Shown here one piece after another: positions 1 to 11,440 of a stretch of 64,000 nucleotides of DNA; the first letter of the stretch is position 1, and each line of letters begins with the position of its first letter. A model generated the notes under the pieces. It had not been told where the DNA came from. It saw nothing but the letters and a program-made list of their open reading frames with translations, and searched no databases. Made by a program: the position numbers and the translations under genes. The DNA is from Monomorium pharaonis (Eukaryota; Arthropoda; Insecta; Hymenoptera; Formicidae): NCBI RefSeq assembly GCF_013373865.1, contig NC_050477.1:8418722-8482721 (forward strand), given 5' to 3'.

Positions 1-1654
1 GATATTTATAATTATAATAAATTATATAATTACAATTATAATTTTAACGTATATATAATAAATATATATTATATATAATAAATATTATGTATTATTTTTA
101 TATTTAGAAATGATTATAACTGTACGTATTCAATTTGTATGTTATTTATAACCGTAAAATAATAATTCAATGTTGTGTAATATTTATCTTTATAATTACA
201 ATTGTTCATACAATTGTGCACGATACACAAACTCCAAATAATGGGTTAAAATACTTGTCTAAGTTGTATTCATAATTAATAATAACAAAAAAATCAATTC
301 AGTAAATCTCTACATAGAAAAGTTTTTTTTCCTGAAGTATTTAAAAATTTAAGTGTTAGATGACAAATCTAAAAATAATTTTATCATTAAAATAATTATG
401 AAGGATGTAAATGAGCAACGCTGTGAATATTTTGAATGCAAACATTCTAGAACAGTTTGAGTATCCTATATAATTATTTTGATGATGTAGCAAAATTATT
501 TTCAGATCTGCATCTACCTAAATTTTTTAATACTTTAGCAAAACCATTTTTTCCGTGTAACATAGTATAGTATCTATCAATTCGATTAAGAATTCATAGT
601 CTTATAGTTCTTTCGTTAAAAAGATATATTTCAATGTAAATACCTTACGAATAACAGATGTTTTTCTATTAAGTATCTCAATGTCTTCTTCTGTATAATC
701 CTCGTACGTACAAAGTCTAAAAAAAAGAACTACAAACTTTTGAAGTTCTTACATCCATCTATAAATAAAAGAAAAAGTTAAATATGTTAATATCCTAAAA
801 TTTATAGAGATACAAGTATTGTAATAAAGATCCAATCAAGCTATATCTGTCTTATTGACAATTTGTAATAGCAATTTAAAGCTTTTTTTTAACGGATTAA
901 TAATTGTTCAATATAATAAACGAAGATCGAGTGACTGTAAATATCAATCATTAATTATGAGTACTCAAACAATCCAAATAAAGATATATAAGCACTCTGT
1001 AATAATGTATGTAACACTATATATGTTACAAAACATATATAAATAAAAAAAACACAAGCTACAAATTGGCAATTAATTATCCCACCAAACACCAAGTTAC
1101 ATGTAACGTACCTGTTAGTTGTAATTTCCCACTCAACAATGTAATTGTAATATAACACGTGTGTTATATTGCAATTATATTATTGAGTGGGAAATTACAA
1201 CTAACAAGTACGTTACATGTAACTTTGTGTTTGCTGGGATGTTTGCGTAATCAGTCAAGATGAATGTCAATTCGTGATTATTTCTGTTCGCGAGTATCAC
1301 TTTAAAGGATACGTAAAAGAAGACAGGTTTTTCAAATATTCGAGAGGTCAGCAATTAGAGGTCTTTTTGCTGTTTCTCTCGGATATTTTTTAATTCGCAA
1401 AGTAAGCACCGATACGTTATCTCGGGATATTTTTATTTCGCTTACACAAAATCTCTTTTCATGTGAGAGAAAGAAACTTAATTAAAAAGCGACCAAGCAG
1501 TACTTCTATCTACTGTCAATCGCGGAAATATAATGCTCAAGTGTTTTACAATAAATTACACCTTACCGCTAGTGATATAATAACACGTAATATATCGCTT
1601 TTGTACGTATAGATGTAGCCGCCGTATTTAATCCGCTTCACATTCTCGTTTTAG
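1..1654. other. AT-rich non-coding DNA upstream of TSPO exon
   Basis: No coding exon could be recognised here. The missing TSPO N-terminal exon (which should encode a glycine-rich first membrane helix ending near Trp-Tyr) was searched for and not seen, so it probably lies before the window. The stretch holds AT-rich sequence, a large palindrome at 1081-1238 (listed separately) and short AT repeats near position 1. It probably corresponds to a TSPO intron or to its 5' flank. Confidence 0.5.
1081..1238. mobile_element. Near-perfect 158-bp palindrome (MITE-like)
   Basis: Left arm 1081-1158 is almost the exact reverse complement of right arm 1161-1238. The arms are 78 nt, with roughly six mismatches and a 2-nt centre. 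The arms begin CCCACCAAAC and contain TTACATGTAACGTAC. No transposase ORF is present, so this looks like a foldback or MITE-type non-autonomous element. No clear target-site duplication was seen, and the family is not identified. Confidence 0.75.
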
Positions 1655-2895
1655 ACGCTGAAAAAGTCGAAATGTATCCCGCCAAATTGGGTATTTGCGC
1701 CCGTGTGGACCACCCTCTACTGTACAATGGGCTACTCGTCGTATCTTGTATGGCGTGATGGGGGTGGTTTTGAGGAAGCGGCCGTGCCGCTCGGCGTTTA
1801 CGGTCTCAATCTCGCCCTCAACTGGTCGTGGACGCCGTTATTCTTTGGAGCTCGCAACATAAAATGGGTATTACATCTGATTACATACATACACACATAC
1901 GCACACATGTACACCACACATACATTGATCGCAAACCTCTGGGACCGTTCGAGTATTTCTCGGGTAATTTTTCATCAACAATTATCACTACATTAATTAT
2001 ATTGGAAGATATCTAATACTCGAGATAGATCTTTTCGAGATTCGCATCACTTAATAATAATCCTAATTTGCGAATAAACTTGACTAGTGGAGAACCTAGA
2101 AATTAATTTTCAGTTCAGATGATAATTACGAAGAAGAGAGCTTGTATTTGTTCAAACCAACTTAAATATATTTTCATATTTCTGAAAATAAAGATTATAT
2201 ATAAGCAGAATTTTATAAAAATATCTGTACAATACATAATCTTCACTTTTTCAAATATGTAATAATTTCTTTCTTTTAAATAAGACGGTTTAGAAGAAAC
2301 AAGCTATCTATTATGCATAAATCGAACGATCCCACAACTGCATCTTACAGCGATTTTAGACCGAAGCGAGTTTAAGGATTGCCTTGAATACGATTAAAAC
2401 TAATTTTAGTTAATTCGTGTTTACAAGATTGAAAAAATGCACTTTGTTGATTTTATAGATTTAATAAAAAATAAGTTTTATATAATTATTTTCTAGTATA
2501 CTTTCGGCTGAATCTCTATGACAAGAATGGATCGAGGATGTATATGTATATTAATAGCTTTTCGCAGTTTTATATGGATAACTTTTGCATTAGCCAGAAA
2601 TAGAATAAGGCATTGTTAAATGGTCTCAGAGCTATCCTATGAAACTCCGCTTCGGCCGAAAATGTTATTAAGACTACCGTTTTACATCCGTACACAGGCT
2701 CTCTACGAGATTGTGGCGTTGTGGGCCAGCACGGCGGCGGTCGGGATCGTATTCTACCACGTCAATCCTACTGCCGGCTATCTCATCATCCCTTATGTCG
2801 TGTGGAACTCTTTTGCCGCGGCGTTTAATTACGTTCTCTATCGGGACAACAAACAGCTTCCCGCTGTTGAGAAAGCGGAGGAAAAGAAGAATTAA
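1655..2895 (+). CDS. TSPO: Translocator protein TSPO (5'-partial, exons 1655-1867 and 2698-2895)
   Basis: This encodes the C-terminal ~136 residues of TSPO, the tryptophan-rich five-helix outer mitochondrial membrane protein that binds cholesterol and porphyrin. The first visible exon begins after a TTTTAG acceptor and reads TLKKSKCIPPNWVFAPVWTTLY, followed by MGYSSYLVWRDGGGF and LALNWSWTPLFFGARNIKW (helices 2-3). The second follows ACACAG and reads ALYEIVALWAS through IPYVVWNSFAAAFNYVLYRDNK (helices 4-5), ending EEKKN-stop. The tail has a CRAC-like pattern (V-L-Y-RDN-K). Both junctions are phase 0. The first ~30 residues are missing and probably lie upstream of the window. The usually conserved Trp in the W-x-P-P motif is Cys here. 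An AATAAA lies at 3202-3207. Assignment to the family is firm. Confidence 0.85.
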
Positions 2896-3912
2896 GGACA
2901 TTTACATTTATAGTAAAACGAATAGGGAAAGGGGAAAAGAGACACGAAAATACGGTGATGTTTGCTTAGAAAGCCAGCTTTTGGTGTCAAAGAATATTCC
3001 TCACGAGACTAATGCCAATGGTGGGCTTTACGAGTACTTTGAATCGGAGATTTGAATGTATAAAAATCGAGTATTCGCACATATTTCTGTTAAAAAGAGA
3101 TATTTTATGAAAATGTTTAAAAAAAGGAATATTGCCGCGAAGCATTTCTGAAAATCTATTGCTTTTTTTACTTTAATTATATTAATGTAGCATATGTATT
3201 GAATAAAATACTTTGTAGCAATTTTTCTTTTTCTTTTTCATGTGGAGTTATTTAAAAAAAGGTCGACGTGCGAAAATACTAATTATTCAAAGGCGTTGAA
3301 AAACTTTGTAGTCTTGCATTGACGTAGATAAGTCTAGCTTATTGATTTGTTTTATTTTCTTATCTTGAATGAAATTGAGTGCCCATCATTCACCATTTTA
3401 CTTTCGTATAATTATCATTATGAACCATTGCTGGTTCGATGAAATGTGCCTTTGCATTGAACGCACAATGCCGTTAGTATACACACATGTTTATTGATCG
3501 ATATACGAAATAAATATTATTTATCGACCACGTCGTGTACGTACATTATACAGTGTATCTTAATTGTACTTAAGCTTTAATAAATCATATAAAGTAACCT
3601 GCGGGATAGAATAGGACAGGATTGTGTGAACAGGAGACTTTCATTTTCTTCACTACCATTCCACATGGAACTGCGAACTCTTCTTTTAAATCAGTTAGCC
3701 TCGGTAAAATAATATATGTCAGCTGCAAATTTTAAGAACTCCTGCCTCCGCTTGGAGCTGCTATCTCTGCATCAATCTCGCCTTTTGTACAGAATAGGGC
3801 AGAATATATTACACAAGAGCGATATCGAGTACGATGATACGGGTGGCTGCTCGGGCGGGATCTCTTCTAGACGGCTGTCGCCGCCGCATTTAGCTGCCAT
3901 ATTTCACAAGCG
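2896..3912. other. Convergent 3' UTR region between TSPO and Atg1
   Basis: No coding sequence is recognised between the TSPO stop (2895, +) and the Atg1 stop (3913, -). A + strand AATAAA at 3202-3207 is a plausible TSPO poly(A) signal. TTTATT at 3490-3495 is the reverse complement of AATAAA and could serve Atg1. The short ORF at 3716-3934 on + is the antisense shadow of the last Atg1 exon. Confidence 0.55.
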
Positions 3913-6900
3913 CTACGTGGGTTCGGTTGCGTAAATGTAGCCTTGCTGTTGTAGCACGTACAGTCGCTTCTCTACTGCTTCTTTATCTAAAATCGATGAT
4001 AAATAGTGATCACTATGAACAATAAAATCGATTAAAGATTGTGTTGGCGTAAGAATCTAATTCTATTTTTAATTATATTAAATAGATAAAAAAATAAATG
4101 TTTGTTATTTATTACACTGTGTAAATAGATACAATTGATAAGTTGGCAAATAAATATTAAATTTATTTGTAAAGGTGTTTTTATATCAAAATATAGAATT
4201 TTAAGTATAAGCTGGAAGTGATAATTTCATAAGTCGTGAGAAATAACCAAGATATTTTTACTACCTATCGAGGACATTTTTTTCAAATCTTAAAGTTTAA
4301 AACCTAAAAAAAGAAATTTATAATTATAATTTGACAAAGATCAATACGTACATTTAATAAGCAGAGCCCGATCCTGACTATGACTGACATGCTGTGCTAA
4401 CGAATGCAATAATATTTGTGCTGTGTGGTATCGCTGGAAACATTCACCACCTTTTCCAAACAGCTCGTCCAACGCTGCTGATTGACACTGTGAAAGTAAA
4501 TAATCACATCAAATACTTCAAACACCAGATAAATGTCAATGTTCGTTTTTTAATTGCTAAAAATATATAACACAGATGTATATTCAGTTTTTAAATAAAG
4601 AAATCAAAGGCAATAAGCATAATTAAAATAAACGCAGAGTTATTTTGGTACCATATGAATCGCGTGATTGTACAGTATCTTATCCGCCGTGGCTCCTGTT
4701 TGACGAAGAAGTCCCACACTATTCAACTGCTTACATTCCATTAAACATGACTTGAATTTCTCGTTCATAGTACTGACAACTATAAAATTAAAGAAAAGAG
4801 CGGTTTTATTTATATTTAAATATTATATAATTAATAAATAAAGATGATATGGATGTAGTCAACCAAACTACCTAGTTTTCTTCAATACAAATTAGCCAGT
4901 TTGATTAACTACATCCATATCTTTATTTATTAATTTCCTACTGGTGATGACAAAGTTTCTATACAGTATTATTATATAATTAGTTACATATATATGTAAT
5001 TCAGCTTCAAATTTAATTAAATAATACTTGTATTAAGTAGAATGAAACTTTACCCTCCTTCACAGTGGCTGTCGGTTGCAGTCTTCCAGCTTTAAGTTCT
5101 TGAGTGGCTAGATTCAAACCAGAACTGAGCCATTGAAGTGCTCGTACCAGAAGGATGACCTGCTCAGCACGTTTTCTGGTAGCCGCGTTGCCAGCCTGTT
5201 CGATACTGCCGAGAGGCGCCGGTTGCTCAATATTGCCAAGCGGACCAGCTCTAGATCTGGCGACTTCGCATACACATTCACACAGTGCCACGACAAAATT
5301 CAACTTGGCCAGGACCTCGTTATGTTCACGCTCCATCAGTGTCTCCTCTGGTAGTTCTGGTGCAATGAACGTTAATGGACGATCATCAGTTGTTGGCGGT
5401 ATATCCGGAAAGAGACTTTGGAAACTACCAGCTTCTACGGAATAAATGATTAACAAAATTGTTATACGATTTATAAAGCAAGTATAAAAATGATTTGTAA
5501 AGAAAAAAAGTTATCTTTTCGTACTTAACTAATGCGTTTCGTATTCGGTTGTCTTGTATTTAGAATGGGAAAAACTAAACTGCACTAAACGAGGACGCAC
5601 TCAGTGCGCACTAGTGCGCACTGGTGCAATCCAACCGAATTCGCCATAATATATGATATACTTTCAAGGAACGATATGTTAAGTGAGAAACAACATTGGA
5701 ATTATTAGATTAAGTTAATGAGCTATTACAGAGTTCCAAAATTTCAATACATATTGCTTCGACATTAGACTTAAGATTTTGACAATGGACAAAAATTACC
5801 AGATATTTCCGGAAGTGTGACAGCTCTTGTGCCAAAGGGTATGACAGGTGAATGCCTGAGGGTGTTGTTGTTGTCTTGAAAGGCTCGTGAAGTGGGTGAG
5901 CCAAGCACCGCTAGCGGCCCTGTGAGCAACGGCGAAGACGCGCTGTTATTACCTGTAGAACGGCGCAAAGGCGAGGTTCCGCTCGGTGTATGCGAGTGTC
6001 TTGCCACAGGGCTGACCTGCCATGTGTTAGGTGGTGGCGGAGTTTCGCTCAACCTAATTTTTGACAAATTAATTTTAATCCTTTGCTTTATTTCACATTT
6101 TATATTTTTCATACGTTTTCCCAAAAGTCTGTACTTTTCATAAAATTAAAAAAAATTTGTTTAAAGTTTCAGTAAAACTGCATAAATAAAAGATTTGATA
6201 CAAATTTTAGTTAAACAAATTCAATTACGATATGGCAATACGAGATTAACAGACACTGTTGTTACATCATGGGGCCACCGATTGATTTGTTCCATCGATA
6301 ATTTAGAAAACGTAACTAAAAGACTAAATAAAGAATAAATTATGATTATTTAGATAGGTTCAATAAAACATACACGATTATTTTGATTAATATAAAAATT
6401 AATTTCCTTTTTCTCTTTTGAAATTGTTAATTTTATTCTAATTTAAGCGAAGTAAAAATAGAATTTTCCAATTTAGATTATTTAAAAGCTCACAAAGGGA
6501 AAAGAAGTGTGATAATCTGAATTTATTCATATATCCGTACCTTCTGCCAGGCGGCGTGCCGATGACAAACTGCACGCTAGGTGGACTGAGGGAACCGATA
6601 TCCGGTGGATTACTTCTATGGGAGTCTACGCTGCGTTTCATACTGATCGGTTGTGAGCGAGGTACGACACTACTGCCGGAACGCGCGGCATTTGTTGAGG
6701 GAGATTGTGGCGGTTGCTGAGCTGTTGTATTTCGTTGACATGGAACAGGAATCGGCTCAGAGATCGGCAGATAACATGGTCTGGGCGGACTAATGGCTTC
6801 CCTACTCGTCTGTCTGGTATATCTGGTAAATAATAGAAAAAAATATATAATAATAAAATAACAAAATAATTATTATAATCTGTCTAAAAGTTTGTAATTT

Positions 6901-9662
6901 TATTAAAATTACATAAATTGGTATATCTAAAAAATAATAAAATATTACGTACTCGCCCAATTTCGATAAACACGGCCGAGGTGGACTGACAGTTTCCCTA
7001 CTCATTTGTTTGGTATATCTTAAAAATAATTAAATACAAATATAACAGACATAGATAAAATATCAGTACAGTAATTAATAAAATATTTAATTTATCTGAC
7101 ACAAAGTAGATATAAAGTAGATATGAAAATATTTAAAAATTAGGAATTTATTTATATAGGAAACATTTCAGCTAACTCCTCCTAATCATTATTAAAACTT
7201 TTTTATAACTTTTACTTTTTTTGTATTTTTTTTCAGATCGCCAATTAATATGCACTTACTTGACTGGCAGATTATTGTCAGTATCACTACTGATATCACT
7301 CGGTACAAGAACAAAATCATCCTCGGGACTGGAACATGGAGTCTCTGTCGTTTCGGGCTCCGATCTGTTAACAATCGGTGTTCCTTCTTCGATCGGAATC
7401 GCCATTGTCCCTGGCGACGCCGGCAGTTCGGTAGGCACGGGGCTTGGAGTTGGACTCTCACGAACACCTGTGAGGAATGCGTGACCAAAGAAATGATCAA
7501 AATCCATACGGTCGGTCGCTTCGCGTCTTAACAGGCCCATCAGGAGATTCGTCAGCTCAGGTGATGTTCCAGGTGGTATACTAAAAGAAGAGACATGATA
7601 CTTTTTTTTTTCTATATTATTACTTTCTATTTTTAATTTTATTTTTAGTGTAAAATAACAAAATTAAAAGTTTCGAAAACTAGATTAAAAAATAAAAAAC
7701 TAGGATGAATAAAATATAAATAAAAGTGTAACAAAAAAATTCATAAAAAATTCATAAGAATTTACTGTTTTACAAAGAAGCATTTTAATTTATAATTTAG
7801 ATCTTTTGCCATCCTAATTCAATGTAAATGTAATTAAATATGTACTAACATATATTAAAAAGAGGATAAAAAATGTTTATTAAACGCATTATGCATCTCC
7901 GTACCTAGGAACAAGATTGACAGTGTTCTCGTAAATCGACTTGAGTGCATGAGGGTTGTTTGCGGGATGCGGCGCCTTCCCGGTAAGACATTGGTACAAT
8001 ATAGTCCCAACAGACCACAGATCCGCTTTTGCGTCATATTGAAGAGACATAATGACCTCAGGTGCCATGTACATCGGTGATCCGCACAAAGTCGCGGCCA
8101 TCACGCCTTCCTGTAGGAATCTAGCAAAACCAAAATCCGCTGAAACAAGAAGAAACACTTTAATAAAAAAATCAAGAAGAGAATCAAACCTAACAAAGAT
8201 GCAAAAATTACCTATTTTCAATGTTATTTCATGTGGCTGCGGGCAGGCTTTGCCACAGTTGTGGTTCAATAGGATATTTTGTGGCTTAAGATCTCTGTGG
8301 ACTATTCCTTTGGCGTGGAGTACTTTCATTGCGCGGACCAATTGCTTAAGGAATAGCCTGATAGTATCCTCGGAAAGAGTTCCTTTCGCTGTTGGAAAAA
8401 TGCAAATTATTTATATATAAAACCTATTCATCTTATAATCCAAAGATTTTTAGTTCTTTTTATTTCATTTATTTATTTTATTTTTTATGTAACTTTTTAT
8501 TTTTTAAGGTGCTCACCATTTAAATAATCTCCCAAATCTCCACCGTTACAATATTCCATAACCAGGAAGACATTATGATTAGACTCCTATATCAAGTTAA
8601 TTTTAATATTAATTTTAATATATTTTCTTCACACTATACACATTTTATAAATGCAATGGTCTCACCTTACAATCATACAATGCAACAACATTCTCATGAT
8701 GCAGTTTAGTTAATGCCTGTAAGGTAAAGTAAAAATTTCTTACAGTAAAAATATTATGCAATTTAATAGCAAATATGTATTTCTTTTTTCCTTTATAAAA
8801 TTTCCAAAATCTATTAGAAACATAAAAGATGTACCTTTAAGATTTTGATCTCCTTTTTCAGCAAATCCTGCGACTTAGCCAAGGTCTTCTTTGTGATACT
8901 CTTGATCGCTACTACCAGATTTGGTTTCTGCAAAATACAAAGAGTAGGCAGATGCATTTTTTATTACTCAATATTAAACTGTGTTATTATAAAAATCCAT
9001 AATAAAATAAAGTAATTTGAATAAATTAAAAAACAAATTAAATTAAATTTTTAAAAATGTCAAAGTATAGATTTCAATATTAAAAGTTTGTTTAATAATG
9101 CAACAGATGTTACATTGTTCAATAGAAAATAAAACAACATTTCACAAAGAAATTTCAAACAAGCAGGTTATAGTTTTTTTAGGACATTAAAACAAAGTTT
9201 TAATACTAAAAATTTTTTAAACTTATAACAGACACAATATTCTTATTAGTTAAAAGAAACAAAGTCATATGAAGAAACTCTTATTCTAGAAATTACACTA
9301 TGCTATCTTGATAAAGTTTTACAAAGAAGTTTCGGAGATTTGTAAGACTACTAGAACAATGAAATCTTTACAAAGAAGTATACTTGACATATGTTAGACA
9401 AAAATGCATACATATACATATGTATATTCTTTTGTTATAATATATACATATCTTTTTTCTTTTAAATATAAAAATATATATGTATATATATCTTAAGAAA
9501 TTTTTAATTTGGATCAATCAATCTCCGTTTGTAAGAACGCGAAACAGAATCTGAATGGGACACTTGGCTCACTTTGCGATGCCTGCCCCTGAAGACTACG
9601 GCGAAGGCGCCGGTGCCGATCAGGTCCTTAGGATTGTACTCGTAGTCGCCAAGGATCTCCAT
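3913..9662 (-). CDS. Atg1: Serine/threonine kinase Atg1 (ULK1/2 orthologue), complete
   Basis: This is the autophagy-initiating kinase. Exons in coding order: 9662-9573, 8927-8835, 8716-8666, 8586-8517, 8388-8212, 8139-7905, 7580-7260, 7018-6953 (cassette), 6822-6541, 6053-5800, 5434-5054, 4779-4652, 4487-4352, 3986-3913. All junctions are GT-AG and in phase, giving 2358 nt and 785 aa (763 without the cassette). The N-terminus is MEILGDYEYNPKDLIGTGAF. The kinase domain shows the glycine loop GTGAFAVVFRG, VAIK Lys39, HRDLKPQN Asp134, DFG 162-164 and APE 186-188. SPEDDFVLVPSD near 324-334 matches the ULK LIR that binds Atg8/GABARAP. A Pro/Ser-rich linker follows, then the C-terminal helical (EAT/tMIT-type) region that binds Atg13, containing KILYNHAIHM, CQSAALDELFG and LYVLQQQGYIYATEPT-stop. 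The next gene (Srrm234) is divergent. Confidence 0.95.
4829..4934. mobile_element. Inverted-repeat element in an Atg1 intron
   Basis: The left arm 4829-4869 (starting AATTAATAAATAAAGAT, containing ATGGATGTAGTCAACCAAACT) is the reverse complement of the right arm about 4899-4934, with a 3-nt indel and two or three mismatches. The loop is about 30 nt. It sits in the 274-bp intron between exons 5434-5054 and 4779-4652 and has no ORF. It is probably a MITE remnant. Confidence 0.65.
6953..7018 (-). CDS. Atg1: Atg1 cassette exon, tandem duplicate of neighbouring exon start
   Basis: This 66-nt (22-codon) exon follows a TTTTTAAG acceptor and ends at a GTACGT donor. It reads YTKQMSRETVSPPRPCLSKLGE. 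The next exon (6822-6541) begins YTRQTSREAISPPRPCYLPI, so the first ~16 residues are clearly duplicated. Both start at the same splice phase (one nucleotide completing a codon) and the exon length is a multiple of three. It can therefore be included or skipped without breaking the frame. It lies just after the LIR-containing exon, in the disordered Ser/Pro-rich linker. Whether it is alternatively spliced cannot be told from DNA alone. Confidence 0.75.
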
Positions 9663-10140
9663 CTCTCTCGTGCGACGGGTGATCTCTACCGACGTGCTAA
9701 GGTCCGCGGTTTACCAACAATGCGAGAACGCATCGCCCGCGACGTGATCGGGGATCGATATATGGCCCCCGCCGTCGTCTGCTCCGAAAGAATGACACTA
9801 CGTTGTCACGCAGCCCACGCAGTAAGAGATCTACATCTTATCCGTCATTGTCGTCCGTTGGGATCGTTCTCGAACGTCGTGGCGTCGTATTGAATCGCTG
9901 ATGATTCCAGGAAACTAAATGTGACGCGCAGAAGTTGCGACGGGCAAACGTCCGAAAACACCAGGACACTTTGCGGTGAAGGGGACCACACACTCCCCCG
10001 CCGAGACGTTACGTATCGCACGCCATTGTGCGCTCCGCCTCGTCGTTGACGCAATTGTCCGACGGTCGAGGAAGCGACGGAACGTCGGACATCGTCGCGG
10101 ATGGCGCCACGATCGCCTGCGCGCATAGCTGAGGAAAATA
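9663..10140. promoter_or_regulatory. CpG-rich 5' flank / 5' UTR of Atg1
   Basis: This GC-rich stretch lies directly upstream of the Atg1 start codon and contrasts with the AT-rich introns. It probably contains the Atg1 5' UTR and core promoter. ORFs on both strands have no recognisable homology and are taken as chance products of high GC content. No TATA box was recognised. Confidence 0.4.
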
Positions 10141-10141
10141 C

Positions 10142-10172
10142 AAGGATTCTTCCTCGAACGAGAAGAATCCTT
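10142..10172. repeat. Short hairpin upstream of Atg1
   Basis: AAGGATTCTTCCTCG is followed after two bases by its near-exact complement CGAGAAGAATCCTT (one base missing). This is a compact stem-loop of about 14 bp between the divergent Atg1 and Srrm234 genes. Its function is unknown. It lies just to the left of the element at 10198-10399. Confidence 0.5.
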
Positions 10173-10197
10173 TTCAGAAATACCGAGGAAGTCTATA

Positions 10198-10399
10198 TTT
10201 TTTTTTAGAATTTTATATGTAAATTCTGATATATTTCTAAGATTTCTATAATTTCTGATGGTATCATTTTTAACAAAATTTCTAAAAAAAATGACTTTTT
10301 CAATTTTATAAAATTTAAGAAATTATAGACTAAAGAATCTTAGAAATCTAAGAATATTTTAAAATAATATGTATATATAAATAAAATTCTAGAAAAAAA
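10198..10399. mobile_element. AT-rich ~200-bp inverted-repeat element (MITE-like)
   Basis: The left end (TTTTTTTAGAATTTTATAT) and the right end (ATAAAATTCTAGAAAAAAA) are mutually complementary. Complementarity continues inward through TTTCTAAGATTTCTATAATTTCT at about 10229-10255 against AGAAATTATAG...AGAATCTTAGAAA at about 10318-10347. It lies in the divergent intergenic region between Atg1 and Srrm234 and has no coding capacity. Boundaries are approximate. Confidence 0.55.
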
Positions 10400-10419
10400 T
10401 GTAAGCTGAAAACGGCGAG

Positions 10420-11110
10420 CTGGACAAGCCAATCAGATTTTGATTACTACTAGTCCACAACACGTCGCGACGATACGGGCTTTAAATCTTGTTCTCTGCG
10501 ACGAAGTAAGCGCCATAGCGAAATTAACGAAGATTGACGAGGATCGCCGAGCGAGGCCGAGAATCGCAACGGTCCAGAAAGAGCGCTCGCTTCGTGCGCG
10601 AGGGTTCCTCGTCAATCCTGGTCAATCCTTTTCCTCGCAGCGTACTTTTCTCACGTCATCGTACGCGCGTAGTGACGAGCAGCGACGAATCGCCAATTCT
10701 CGGGGAACGTGATCAGCTACTTCGGCGAGGACACAGGTAAAACGAGCTGCCGGATAGACTGCGACGGAGAGCGGCGTGACGGAGAGTACCTCCGTTCGAA
10801 CGTGCGAGATTTGCGCAGCGCCGCGCAGCCGGATCGATAATTGATTATATACTGTGTGCATTACTCTAACCTAGATGCCCGTAAATCCGTTGGATTATTA
10901 AATGCCTTGTGCGCATATATACGCGGCGTGAACAGTATATGTGTCACATCGGGTGACCCGATATCGCGTCGTCGTTTGAGATGCGAAAATGGCCTGTCCA
11001 CCGACGTAACTCGATGATCGGCCGCCGGACGCCGTGCCGTGTTTCTTCTTTCTCCACAAAACTGACGGTGGTGCCATTTATCTCTGGCGAACAATCGATT
11101 TCGGAGCGAA
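10420..11110 (+). promoter_or_regulatory. CpG-rich promoter and probable 5' UTR exon of Srrm234
   Basis: This is a GC-rich block on the Srrm234 side of the divergent intergenic region. AGCCAATCAGA near 10429 is a CCAAT-box type motif. GAGGACACAG followed by GTAAAACG (donor at 10737-10738) is a good splice donor that could join to the ATTTGCAG acceptor ending at 12314, 12 nt before the start codon. That would give a 5' UTR exon ending at 10736 and a ~1.6-kb first intron. This is inferred; no transcript evidence is available. Confidence 0.45.
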
Positions 11111-11184
11111 TCGGAGTAGATGATACGATAAGCGATCGTGCAAACGCGATTTAAAGGTTCACGATTGACATAACGATCGATATA

Positions 11185-11281
11185 GGCTGTGTTTCAAAAT
11201 TGTTCTCAGTACTGAAAATCTATAGTGTACGTAACGGAAACTATAGATTTTTAGTACTGACAGCAATTTTGAAACACAGCC
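11185..11281. mobile_element. 97-bp palindromic MITE with ATA duplications
   Basis: Left arm 11185-11226 (starting GGCTGTGTTTCAAAATTG) and right arm 11240-11281 are complementary over 42 nt with about three mismatches, separated by 13 nt. ATA occurs immediately outside both ends (11182-11184 and 11282-11284), consistent with a 3-bp target-site duplication. There is no ORF. It lies in the probable first intron of Srrm234. The superfamily is uncertain; 3-bp duplications would suit PIF/Harbinger-like elements. Confidence 0.75.
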
Positions 11282-11440
11282 ATAATTACGTATAATGATA
11301 CAATAGTGAGGTTTGTTTTTTGTAGTTAAACTTTTCTGGTTTTCTTTTTTACATTTTTTTTCTGTATCTAATTCCTAATTATATACTCATTTTTAAGTGC
11401 ATTTATACATTTTGTAAATATGTACTAGGTACATTGAGAA

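Noticed and set aside
9555..9893. 112-codon ORF on +
   Set aside because: It is antisense to Atg1 exon 1 and its GC-rich 5' UTR and shows no domain.
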